The notes under the pieces are model-generated. The model saw only the letters and a program-made list of their open reading frames with translations. It did not search any database and was not told the origin of the DNA. Below are positions 16,959 to 25,032 of a DNA stretch of 35,726 bases, in pieces. The stretch comes from Bacillota bacterium (GTDB lineage: Bacteria; Bacillota_I; Bacilli_A; RF39; UBA660), in NCBI GenBank assembly GCA_015059485.1, contig SVAH01000013.1, positions 1-35,726 of the forward strand. Reading direction: 5' to 3'. Numbering within the stretch: position 1 is the first letter of the stretch; every line of letters starts with the position of its first letter. The translations under genes were made by a program, and so were the position numbers.

Positions 16959-18329
16959 ATGAAAAAAATGAGAGTATTATTTGGGGTTTTAGTAGCTGTA
17001 TTAAGTATATTTTCAGCACAAAATGTTAGTGCATCGTCAGATGAATGGACAATATCTTATAATGTTGGGACACCAACAGTTGGTCAAGCAATACCAACAA
17101 CAGTTGAGGCAACACTAATAAAAGAAGGAGAAAATCAAGGAACACAAACATTAAATTTATTCTGGTATGAAGTTAAAAATGGCAGTTATAAAAAAGTTAA
17201 TTATACAAATTTTAAACCTGGAAAAACATATAGACCATCAGTTGTAGATGTTAATTTTACATGGACATCTTATACACACAGTGGTCATTCAATTGAAAAT
17301 CCAGGATCAGCTTATTCAAATTGTAGTATAATTGATAAAGAAACAAATATAGAAACTGGTTCATCACATTTATCAAATGCATTTCGTTGTGATTATTCAT
17401 TAGCAGAAATTATAAATGATGAAGTAGCAAAAACATTTACTCTTGGCAATGGAGAAATATCAAAAGTAAATATTACTCTTGATACTGAACTAGCTGGAAA
17501 AGAAGTAAAAAAAGGTGAAAGCTATGAATGTGATAAATACAATGAAGAAACAAATAGTTGGCAAACTTCAACTTGTTATGAACCAGCAACATTTCCAACA
17601 CCAATTTTTGATAATGAAGAATACTATTCATTACCATCTCCAACAGCAGCTCGTTATGTTGTTGGAATGCCTTCTGAAGGTGTAGAAAATTATAATGAAT
17701 CATTCTTTGGAACTTTTGAAGAAGGAAAGAATTACTATGTATCTATGTATATTGTAGCTGGTGATGGTTATAATTATAAAGATAATGTTGAAGTATTTGT
17801 AAATGGTTCTAAAACAAATAATGAAATTGTATTTAGAGGTGCAAATGTTGTAATTCAAGTAATCGTTAAAATACCTGTTACTAAGAAACAAGAAAAATCA
17901 GCAACAACAGTTGAAACTGAAAAAAAAGTAGAAACAAAAAAATATGAAGTATTAGATGGTGATAATCAAAAATATGATGCAACATCTACAAAACCATTAT
18001 CATTTAGATTCAATGTAGATTACAATGAATTTAAAAAGACTGGAAAAGTATTTGTTGATGATAAATTTGTAGATGCTAAAGATTATACTTCTAAAGAAGG
18101 TAGTACAATTATCACATTTAATAAAGCGTTTACAGATAAGTTGTCAGAAGGAAATCATACAGTAAAAGTAACAGTTGATAGTGGAGAAGCAAATGGAACA
18201 TTTGTAATAACAAAATCAGTTAAAAATCCACAAACTGGTGATAACATTGTAACAATGTTTATTACATTAATATTAAGTTTAATTGCTTTAATATCTTTAA
18301 GAGCATATACAAAAAGAAATAGAATTTAG
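16959..18329 (+). CDS. Secreted surface protein with C-terminal NPQTG sorting signal
   Basis: Signal peptide at residues 1-25 (cleavage likely after QNVSA). The ~290-residue ectodomain has several Cys and is of unknown fold. A Lys/Glu/Thr-rich linker (~308-325) leads to an Ig-like domain of about 90 residues (starting KYEVLDGDNQKYDA, ending NGTFVITKS) that is shared with the protein at 20126. The C-terminus has the tripartite sorting signal: NPQTG at 423-427, a hydrophobic stretch and a Lys/Arg tail. NPxTG-type signals are typical class B sortase substrates, and a class B sortase lies immediately downstream on the other strand. The Shine-Dalgarno is GAGAGGAG. The role of the ectodomain (adhesion, binding) is not readable from sequence. 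The stop codon is TAG. Confidence 0.85.
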   Translation: MKKMRVLFGVLVAVLSIFSAQNVSASSDEWTISYNVGTPTVGQAIPTTVEATLIKEGENQGTQTLNLFWYEVKNGSYKKVNYTNFKPGKTYRPSVVDVNFTWTSYTHSGHSIENPGSAYSNCSIIDKETNIETGSSHLSNAFRCDYSLAEIINDEVAKTFTLGNGEISKVNITLDTELAGKEVKKGESYECDKYNEETNSWQTSTCYEPATFPTPIFDNEEYYSLPSPTAARYVVGMPSEGVENYNESFFGTFEEGKNYYVSMYIVAGDGYNYKDNVEVFVNGSKTNNEIVFRGANVVIQVIVKIPVTKKQEKSATTVETEKKVETKKYEVLDGDNQKYDATSTKPLSFRFNVDYNEFKKTGKVFVDDKFVDAKDYTSKEGSTIITFNKAFTDKLSEGNHTVKVTVDSGEANGTFVITKSVKNPQTGDNIVTMFITLILSLIALISLRAYTKRNRI

Positions 18330-18348
18330 TATTTTTATAATAATAAAT

Positions 18349-18383
18349 AAAAACTTTCACAATAAGTGAGAGTTTTTATTTTT
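18349..18383. terminator. Bidirectional terminator between the surface protein and the class B sortase
   Basis: AAAAACTTTCAC and GTGAGAGTTTTT (one wobble pair) enclose AATAA; T runs are present outward on both strands. It serves both convergent genes. Confidence 0.8.
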
Positions 18384-19928
18384 TTAACGACTTTCCTTTT
18401 TTATCAATTTGGCATGCAATACAACTTTATCAGCATTATTATAACAAGTAGATAAAGTAAGAATTTTATCATCATCTGATACATTAGTACCAAAATCATA
18501 TTGACTTCTATTTTTTAACATATTTGCAAATTCTAAAAATTTATTATTATCTTCAAAACTAATTTCTAAATAATCACTTGTAGTAGGAATCCTATAAACA
18601 CTAAAAACTTGCCATAAAGTATTTTCTGTTTCAGTAGATAATTTAATAACGTAATTTTCTTTATTATTAATCCAGTCATTAGTTAATATATTTCTAAGAC
18701 TTCCAAACATTGTTTTATTTTGCCTTCCATGAGCGTAAATTATACTATTTTTATCAAATTCTTTCGAATTATTGCGATAATCTAACCAAACCCAACCACC
18801 ACCATTAAATTTTTTATCAAATTGGTGTGTTAAATAATATTCATTATCGGTAGTTTGTACAAAAGGATAGTTTATATTTGTTCCATTTACCTGAATCCAA
18901 CCAACTGTATCATTATTAGTTTTCTTTAATTCACTAAAATCAACATTTATTAAATTCATTTTTATATAATCCCAATATGGATCACTTTTATCAGCATTAT
19001 TATTTATTATTTCAGTATTTTCGTTTTCCATTGTCTCAGTTACTTTAGTATTAACATATATTTGATTTACTTGCTTATCTATATTTCTATTATCATGGCT
19101 CCATAATAATACATAAAGACCATTATAAATAATCATTAAAGTAAAAATTAACATTGCAATAATAAACATTGTTTTATTTCTATGTATTCTTTTTTTTAAA
19201 TCATGTATTTTGTTGTATTTAGTATACTTATTATATAATTTTAATGCATCTTTTTGAAGATTATTTAAATTATCTGATTTCATTAGTTTATTTATTTTAT
19301 AATTACATGATTCTAATAGTTTTTTTGCATCTCCAACTAAGTAATTTTGGTAACGGACTAAAGTATACATATATTTAGAAAAATCACCAATATAATGTAT
19401 TTCTATTGTTTTAAATTCATCATTTTTATCAAGTAAATCAAAAAATAGTAATTCACCATTTTTTTCATGAAAATTGTTTAAACCAATTTTTTTGAATAGT
19501 TTATCTATTGAAACTTTACCGTTTGTACTACTATTTAATAATGAACTATAAGTCATTAATATTGAATTAATCTTTATACCTTTTGTTTCTTTTTTAGATT
19601 TATCAGTAGTGATAAGAACATTTCCTTGATCAGTTATTTTAATATCTTTAATGTATTCATCAATATTTGTATCTCTATTATAGAATTTATATATTTCAGC
19701 ATTAGCGTATATAATTTTATATAACAAATATTCATCCATTAATTTAAGATTTGAAATAAAATCTTCATTATCTAATAAAGAAGATAGTGAAAAATTTTTA
19801 AGATCTATTTTAGAACCATTGCTAAATAAAATAGAGTTATTTTGAAATTTTATATTAGAAAAATTAGGATTGCTTTCAATCCACTTAGATATATATTCTT
19901 GATTTTTATTATCAAAAGACTCTTTCAT
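18384..19928 (-). CDS. srtB: Class B sortase with a large N-terminal cytoplasmic domain
   Basis: A 514-residue transpeptidase that would anchor surface proteins to peptidoglycan. The C-terminal ~195 residues are a class B sortase: TVGWIQVNGTNINYPFVQT (~341-359), His400 in IIYAHGRQNKTMFGSL, Cys495 in LSTCYNN. The usual catalytic Arg position (R-x-V-V) is Lys501 in ADKVVLHAK. One membrane helix lies at ~253-276. Residues 1-250 precede it and, being Lys-rich with no signal, should be cytoplasmic; class B sortases are normally ~220-260 residues in total. I do not recognise this N-terminal domain. The ATG at 19928 follows AGGAAG and a promoter at 19982-19954; a longer TTG start at 19982 would place that promoter inside the gene. 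It lies between two NPxTG proteins. Confidence 0.85.
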   Translation of the reverse strand: MKESFDNKNQEYISKWIESNPNFSNIKFQNNSILFSNGSKIDLKNFSLSSLLDNEDFISNLKLMDEYLLYKIIYANAEIYKFYNRDTNIDEYIKDIKITDQGNVLITTDKSKKETKGIKINSILMTYSSLLNSSTNGKVSIDKLFKKIGLNNFHEKNGELLFFDLLDKNDEFKTIEIHYIGDFSKYMYTLVRYQNYLVGDAKKLLESCNYKINKLMKSDNLNNLQKDALKLYNKYTKYNKIHDLKKRIHRNKTMFIIAMLIFTLMIIYNGLYVLLWSHDNRNIDKQVNQIYVNTKVTETMENENTEIINNNADKSDPYWDYIKMNLINVDFSELKKTNNDTVGWIQVNGTNINYPFVQTTDNEYYLTHQFDKKFNGGGWVWLDYRNNSKEFDKNSIIYAHGRQNKTMFGSLRNILTNDWINNKENYVIKLSTETENTLWQVFSVYRIPTTSDYLEISFEDNNKFLEFANMLKNRSQYDFGTNVSDDDKILTLSTCYNNADKVVLHAKLIKKESR

Positions 19929-19953
19929 AACAATGCTTCCTATTCTATATGTA

Positions 19954-19982
19954 AGTATATCAAACTGATAAATTATTTTCAA
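19954..19982 (-). promoter_or_regulatory. Promoter of the class B sortase gene
   Basis: On the minus strand TTGAAA (19982-19977), 17-base spacer, TATACT (19959-19954). It fixes the sortase start at 19928. Confidence 0.65.
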
Positions 19983-19992
19983 TACATCTAGT

Positions 19993-20068
19993 TTGTACTA
20001 ATAAAGTACAATTAATAGTTGTTGTAAAAATATGACAACTTTTGTGTAAAGCAATACGAAAGCGTATT
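19993..20068. repeat. Three inverted repeats in the divergent srtB/surface-protein promoter region
   Basis: TTGTAC-n7-GTACAA (19993-20011), AGTTGT-n11-ACAACT (20018-20040) and AATACG-AAAG-CGTATT (20053-20068). The last overlaps the -35 of the plus-strand promoter. They could be operator sites or leader hairpins; the sequence does not say which. Confidence 0.45.
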
Positions 20069-20095
20069 TACATTTATATAATCGTGATATATCAT
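20067..20095 (+). promoter_or_regulatory. Promoter of the second NPxTG surface protein
   Basis: TTTACA (20067-20072), 17-base spacer, TATCAT (20090-20095), 30 bases upstream of the ATG at 20126. A palindrome overlaps the -35. Confidence 0.5.
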
Positions 20096-20125
20096 TGAGT
20101 TATAAAATAGAAAAGAGGATTGTAT

Positions 20126-21454
20126 ATGAAAAAAAGTTTAAAGGGGATACTAGCAAGTGTAGTTGCCATGTTAGTATTTGCACCTAGTGTAAAAGCAGAA
20201 GTTATTGAATTAACACAAGCAGATTTTGCAAAAACAGATGTATCTGCTAAAAGTATAGGTTATGATGAAACAGAAGGAACATATTTTTTAGGAGCAGATG
20301 AATATAAATTTACAGAAGATGTTACTTTACCAGAAGGAGATAAAGAAATTTATATTCACGATCAAGAAGTTACAATTGATGCTACTGGTTATACAGTAAA
20401 GGCAACATTAAATTTTGTAGATAGTGATGTAACAATAGTTGGAGGAACATTTGAAGGAGTAAATTACTCAGCAGTAACTTTTAATAATTCAAATGCTGTA
20501 ATTAAAAATGGAACTTTTAAGGGTAATGATAAAACTTCGTTTGCAGCTGGTGTACATTTTTTTAATATAGAAACACCTACTATTGATTCATGGGATTATG
20601 TTCATGATAAAACATTATTAATTGAAAATGGAACATTTGAATCAACTTATGATTCTGCATTATTTGCAGAAGGCGGTAAACTAGTTACTATAAAAAATGG
20701 AACTTTTACAGGAGCAAATGCAGGGTTAGAGTTAAGTAATAATTTAGAAGTAGCTATAGAAAGAGGAACATTCAAAGCACTTTATGATATAACTAATCCA
20801 GAAGATCCTTATGAGTTTATAGGAGCAATTGGAATTGATTTTACTACAGATACAACTAAGCTAAATGCATTATTATCAGCAAACTCTGTATGGGATAGAG
20901 AAGTAGAATTAAATGTGACAAATCAAGAATTAACTTATAGAACACTTCAAAATGTTTTTACACAACCAGAAATTAGTGTAATTACTAAAGAAGAAAGAGC
21001 TGCAAAAGATGCTGAAGAAGCAGCAAAAAAAGCAACTGAAGAATCTAAAAATGATAAAAAAACATATAAAGTTTTAGATGGTGAAAAACAAGAATACAAT
21101 TTGAAAAGTTCAGATAGATTAACATTTAGATTTGATATTGATTATGCTGAATTTGTAGCAAGTGGAAAAGTATATGTAGATGATGTATTAATTGCTTCAT
21201 CAAATTATGAAACAAAAGAAGGAAGTACTATTGTAGTATTTACAAAAGATTATACTGATCATTTAAAAGTAGGAAATCATACTATTAAAGTAGTGACTGA
21301 TAAAGGAGAAGCTACAGCTGAATTTACAATTAAAAAATCAGAAAAAAATCCTGGAACTGGCGATAATGCTATTAAATATATAGTGCTTACAATATTATCA
21401 GTGGCTGCAGCTGTAGTAGTAACTGTAAAAAGAAAAAAAATATTCAATTATTAA
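20126..21454 (+). CDS. Secreted beta-helix-like surface protein with NPGTG sorting signal
   Basis: Signal peptide 1-24 (ending PSVKA). Residues ~55-235 contain repeated turns of the type 'I-x-NGTF-x-G/S' (GGTFEG, KNGTFKG, ENGTFES, KNGTFTG, ERGTFKA) at roughly 20-35-residue spacing, typical of a right-handed parallel beta-helix. An Ala/Glu/Lys helical linker (~290-310) is followed by the same ~90-residue Ig-like domain as in the 16959 protein (YKVLDGEKQEYN to AEFTIKKS). The sorting signal is NPGTG at 408-412, then a hydrophobic stretch and KRKK tail. The ATG at 20126 is preferred over an upstream TTG because AAGAGGA lies 7 bases before it. Likely anchored by the divergently transcribed class B sortase. 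Beta-helix proteins often bind or cleave polysaccharides, but no catalytic motif is visible. Confidence 0.85.
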   Translation: MKKSLKGILASVVAMLVFAPSVKAEVIELTQADFAKTDVSAKSIGYDETEGTYFLGADEYKFTEDVTLPEGDKEIYIHDQEVTIDATGYTVKATLNFVDSDVTIVGGTFEGVNYSAVTFNNSNAVIKNGTFKGNDKTSFAAGVHFFNIETPTIDSWDYVHDKTLLIENGTFESTYDSALFAEGGKLVTIKNGTFTGANAGLELSNNLEVAIERGTFKALYDITNPEDPYEFIGAIGIDFTTDTTKLNALLSANSVWDREVELNVTNQELTYRTLQNVFTQPEISVITKEERAAKDAEEAAKKATEESKNDKKTYKVLDGEKQEYNLKSSDRLTFRFDIDYAEFVASGKVYVDDVLIASSNYETKEGSTIVVFTKDYTDHLKVGNHTIKVVTDKGEATAEFTIKKSEKNPGTGDNAIKYIVLTILSVAAAVVVTVKRKKIFNY

Positions 21455-21474
21455 TAATATATAAGTAAAGAAAG

Positions 21475-21497
21475 GAATGCTTTAGCATTCTTTTTTT
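21475..21497 (+). terminator. Terminator after the beta-helix surface protein
   Basis: GAATGC, loop TTTA, GCATTC and seven T. Confidence 0.85.
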
Positions 21498-21501
21498 ATG
21501 T

Positions 21502-21529
21502 TTTACTAATGAATAAAATATGATATAAT
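21502..21529 (+). promoter_or_regulatory. Promoter of the two-gene Cys-module operon
   Basis: TGATATAAT (21521-21529) is an extended -10; a weak -35 TTTACT lies 16 bases before TATAAT. Confidence 0.55.
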
Positions 21530-21554
21530 TTATATTAAGATAAGGAGTATAGAT

Positions 21555-23843
21555 ATGAGCAAAGAGGATAACACAAAAGAATTGGATAATTTAAAAGAGA
21601 TAATTGATAATCCAACTAAACCAGCTTTAGAGATTGATAATAATGGAGAGGTTTTAGATGATACGAAAGAAACTATTGACGTTGAAAAGCAAGAAACAGA
21701 TTTAAAAGAAGATAATAATAACAAAAAAGAAAATAAGGAAAAAGATAAAAAAAATAAGAAAAAATTAAAAGATAAAATAAAAGAAAAATGGAATAAATTT
21801 TCTAAAAAAGAAAAAACGTTGATAATTATTTTTGGAACAATAGTACTAATCTTAATAGTAACTTTAATAGTAGTACTTGTATCAAAAAATAAAGATACTA
21901 AATCATCATCTAAGAAGAAACCTGATGTAATAATTGAAAAAGATAATTATCGCTATGAAAATGGTAATTTGATACTTCTGGATGAAAATGATAAAGATTT
22001 GGGTAAATATGAATGTAAAAATCAAGATGAAAAATTGTGTTATGTGGCATATTTTGAGCTTGATGAACATATTGATAAAGTTAAAGTCTTAAATGAAGAA
22101 GGAAAGCTTGTTGATAGAAGAACACCTATTATTGATAATAAGTATGCATTTATTTATGATAATGAGGAAGGTGCAAAAAATGAAATAGTTTTTTTATATG
22201 ATATAAAAGAACAAGAAAATATTGGAGAATACACTGGAGTAAAGTTAGCAGATAAAGATAAGTCAATAGTTAAAGATAAAGCAGGAAGTTATGGCGTAAT
22301 TAAAATAAATGAAGGCAAAGTAGAAGAATTAGTGGACTTTAATTATGATGATATTTCTTTATTTAATGATGATATACATTCATATTATATGGTAAATGAT
22401 AACGGGCGTAATTATTTAATGAATGATCAAAAAAAAGCTATATCAAAAGCAATATCATCATATATAGCAGATTATAATGATAAATATATAGTAGGAGTTA
22501 ATGATACTAAAGAATATTTTCTATATGATTACAATAATAAAATGATTTTTAGTGATCCGTATCAATATATAAAAATTTATAAAGATTATGTGGCATTAGT
22601 TAAAGATAATAAATTATATATAAGATATTATGATAAAAATAGATTTAATGAAGTAGGACTTAGTGTAAATTCAAAGTTTGAATACTTTAATGAAATTAAT
22701 GTGGTTGATGAGGATAATAAAGTATTAGAAGAATATGTACCATTTAAAATAGTTCAAAATGCTACTACATTAACAGTAACAATAGATAAAAAAGATTATG
22801 TAATTAGTTTAAAAGAAGCAGAAATATCTAAAAATACAGAATATGTTAGTTATTTTGATGGTACATTATATATTTATAGTGATATTCCAAAGGAAAACTT
22901 AATTGGTGAATATAAATGTACAAATCCAAATAACTTGACTAGTGATTCAACAAAATTTGTAAATTGTTTTATAGCAAGTGATACAGTAAGACAAGATAAT
23001 GATATGACATTTTCAAAAAGTGTAGGTGTAATACCAATTATAAATAATAGATATGTATTTATTCAAGATAATCCAAATGCAGTAAATGATAGTAATAGAA
23101 ACATAGTACTTTATGATTTAAATGATAAAAAAGTTTTATCTAAATATTTATCAGTGAATACAAATATGAATTCAGAAACAGAAATGCCTACGTATAGATC
23201 TGAGTCAGATTTTAGGGTAATTGCTCAAAATAGAAATAGTAAATATGGAATTTTAACATTAAATGGTGAGGGAAAAATGGCATCACTTGTACCATTCAAT
23301 TATAGTTCTATAGAAAATATGGGTAATAGCTATCTTGCATATGATGGAACTAACTATACAATATTTGCTAGAGATGGAAAAGAAATGCTTTCAAAAAGAG
23401 TCTCAAATAGAATTAGAGGATTTAATACTAAGTATATTAAAGTAAAAGAAGGAAATACATATCACATTTATGACTATGCGGCTAATAAACTTACAAAGAA
23501 TGGATTCAAATATATTCAATTACAAGAAAATTATTATGTAGGAATATCATCTGATAATAAATTAAATATTTATTCTTATGATAAAGATATAATTGAAACA
23601 CCACTTATTAATGATTCTATACAGCTTATAAATGACAAGTATTGTGGTGATGATCTTCTAGCATTTAAAGTATCTATAGTTGGTGAAAATGCAACAGTTT
23701 ATACTTTAAATTCAAATGAAAAATATGATGCTACTAGTTATCCACTAGTAAAACCAGTAATTAAAGCAGAAACAAACACTTCAAATAACAATGAAGGACA
23801 AGGGGAAAATGAAAGTGTGGTGAATAATAATGGAGAAGCATAA
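21555..23843 (+). CDS. Membrane-anchored protein with two WG-repeat-like Cys-pair modules
   Basis: Residues 1-87 are a highly charged Lys/Glu/Asp-rich cytoplasmic segment, followed by one membrane helix (88-110) and a ~650-residue extracytoplasmic part, with no cleavable signal. The outside part contains two related modules. Each begins with a short 'G-x-L-x-x-Y/L' strand, then GKYEC..LC (first) or GEYKC..NC (second), then a 'I-D/N-N-K/R-Y-A/V-F-I-x-D' strand, 'Y-D-I/L' and a 'YGV/I-K/L-x-x-N-G' unit (SYGVIKINEGKVEELV and KYGILTLNGEGKMASLV) resembling WG beta-propeller repeats. A third copy forms the next protein. The tail is Asn/Glu-rich. Function is unknown; a stable sensor or binding propeller is plausible. 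Shine-Dalgarno AAGGAG. It overlaps the next gene by 14 bases. Confidence 0.7.
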   Translation: MSKEDNTKELDNLKEIIDNPTKPALEIDNNGEVLDDTKETIDVEKQETDLKEDNNNKKENKEKDKKNKKKLKDKIKEKWNKFSKKEKTLIIIFGTIVLILIVTLIVVLVSKNKDTKSSSKKKPDVIIEKDNYRYENGNLILLDENDKDLGKYECKNQDEKLCYVAYFELDEHIDKVKVLNEEGKLVDRRTPIIDNKYAFIYDNEEGAKNEIVFLYDIKEQENIGEYTGVKLADKDKSIVKDKAGSYGVIKINEGKVEELVDFNYDDISLFNDDIHSYYMVNDNGRNYLMNDQKKAISKAISSYIADYNDKYIVGVNDTKEYFLYDYNNKMIFSDPYQYIKIYKDYVALVKDNKLYIRYYDKNRFNEVGLSVNSKFEYFNEINVVDEDNKVLEEYVPFKIVQNATTLTVTIDKKDYVISLKEAEISKNTEYVSYFDGTLYIYSDIPKENLIGEYKCTNPNNLTSDSTKFVNCFIASDTVRQDNDMTFSKSVGVIPIINNRYVFIQDNPNAVNDSNRNIVLYDLNDKKVLSKYLSVNTNMNSETEMPTYRSESDFRVIAQNRNSKYGILTLNGEGKMASLVPFNYSSIENMGNSYLAYDGTNYTIFARDGKEMLSKRVSNRIRGFNTKYIKVKEGNTYHIYDYAANKLTKNGFKYIQLQENYYVGISSDNKLNIYSYDKDIIETPLINDSIQLINDKYCGDDLLAFKVSIVGENATVYTLNSNEKYDATSYPLVKPVIKAETNTSNNNEGQGENESVVNNNGEA

Positions 23844-24774
23844 AAAAATAGCATTCATTATTTCAGTAGTACTATTTGTATTATTTTTACCATTTACAGT
23901 GTTAGGAATTGTATATCATGTAAAAAATGGTGATTCAAAAAATCCGAATCATGAATTTCATTATAATGATAAATTATATTTTTATAATAATGCTAATTCT
24001 TTAATTGGTACATATGATTGTAACTATGAAAATTGTGGTTACGGTGAGGAAATAATTGAAGATGAAACATATGGAATTAATTATTTTAAGATGGTTGGAT
24101 TAGAAACAAAAGCGCTTATTAATAATAGATTTGCGATAATATCAGATTATTATGCAGAAAAAGATGGAGTAATTATTTATGACATTATAAATAAAACTAA
24201 ATCTGATACTTATGCAGGTTATAAAATATATACTGTAGGAATTGCCAATAATTATGTGATTGTAAAAACAAAAGATGAAAAATATGGTGTGTTACAACTT
24301 AATGATAGCATACAAACTGTTATTGAGCCTACATATGAATTTATTGGACTACAAAATGCAAAAGATGTTGAACAAAATAAAATTGCTTCAGATTTGTTTA
24401 TAGTAAAAAAAGAAAATACATGGAATTTGATAGATTCTGAACTTAATAAAAAAACATCTGATTTTGTATATCCAATAACAGCGTTTAATGATAATTCAAT
24501 AATAGTTCAAAATCAAACGGGAACTTATTCATTAAAAAATTATGATGGAACATCCAAGTTGTCAAGTGAATATAAGAAAATCAAATTTTTAGGTAATTAT
24601 ATTGAAGTTGTTGATCAATCGAATAATTATTCAATATTAAATAAAGATAACTTTACAAGAGTTTCTCAAATTTATCAAATAACTGATGAATCAGTAATAG
24701 CAACTAGAATAAATGAAACATCACTTGAAATAGTAATTGACAATGAAGTTAAAGAAACTATTGATATTTCATAA
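23830..24774 (+). CDS. Membrane-anchored single-module paralogue of the preceding protein
   Basis: A short basic start and one membrane helix (~6-29) put the remaining ~280 residues outside. The module repeats the preceding protein's plan: KLYFYNNANSLIGTYDC with a second Cys six residues later, INNRFAIISDYY, VIIYDI, then KYGVLQLNDSIQTVIEPTYEFIG, the clearest WG-repeat-like unit in the pair, and IEVVDQSNNYSIL. The ATG at 23830 lies inside the end of the preceding gene with only a weak GGTG upstream, so translational coupling is likely. The family is not named; tandem paralogy suggests the two form one complex. The valS promoter's -35 overlaps its last codons. Confidence 0.7.
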   Translation: MEKHKKIAFIISVVLFVLFLPFTVLGIVYHVKNGDSKNPNHEFHYNDKLYFYNNANSLIGTYDCNYENCGYGEEIIEDETYGINYFKMVGLETKALINNRFAIISDYYAEKDGVIIYDIINKTKSDTYAGYKIYTVGIANNYVIVKTKDEKYGVLQLNDSIQTVIEPTYEFIGLQNAKDVEQNKIASDLFIVKKENTWNLIDSELNKKTSDFVYPITAFNDNSIIVQNQTGTYSLKNYDGTSKLSSEYKKIKFLGNYIEVVDQSNNYSILNKDNFTRVSQIYQITDESVIATRINETSLEIVIDNEVKETIDIS

Positions 24775-24789
24775 AAAATAGTATATTAT
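24761..24789 (+). promoter_or_regulatory. Promoter of the T-box/valS transcript
   Basis: TTGATA (24761-24766), 17-base spacer, TATTAT (24784-24789). The -35 lies within the 3' end of the preceding gene. Confidence 0.5.
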
Positions 24790-24799
24790 ATTTTTATTA

Positions 24800-25012
24800 A
24801 AAACAAGGAAGAAGAGGAGTATTACATTTCTGATTTAAAGAGAGTTAACGTTTGGTGTAAGTTAATATGATGAATGTAAGAAGGTAGCTTTGGAGTTGAA
24901 ATACTGAAAAATAATAGTAAGTATTATCCGCATATATATGCGTTATCAAAAAGAGTTTAAATAAGGTGGTACCACGAAGTATTTCTTCGTCCTTTGTGGT
25001 ATCATCTTTTTA
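24800..25012 (+). promoter_or_regulatory. T-box riboswitch, valine-specific, controlling valS
   Basis: The leader senses uncharged tRNA-Val and controls transcription termination. Stem I has the E-loop pair AGTA (24818-24821) and GAA (24880-24882) flanking a helix TTACATTT/GAATGTAA, with AGAGAG (AG bulge) at the top. The specifier in the internal loop is GTA at 24884-24886, a Val codon. The T-box core AAGGTGGTACCACG is at 24963-24976; its TGGT can pair with an ACCA tRNA end, so discriminator A73. The terminator arm (GGTACCAC with GTGGTATC) ends in a T run at about 25012. The gene downstream is valS, which confirms the specificity. Confidence 0.92.
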
Positions 25013-25032
25013 TTTTAGGAAGGATGATAAAT

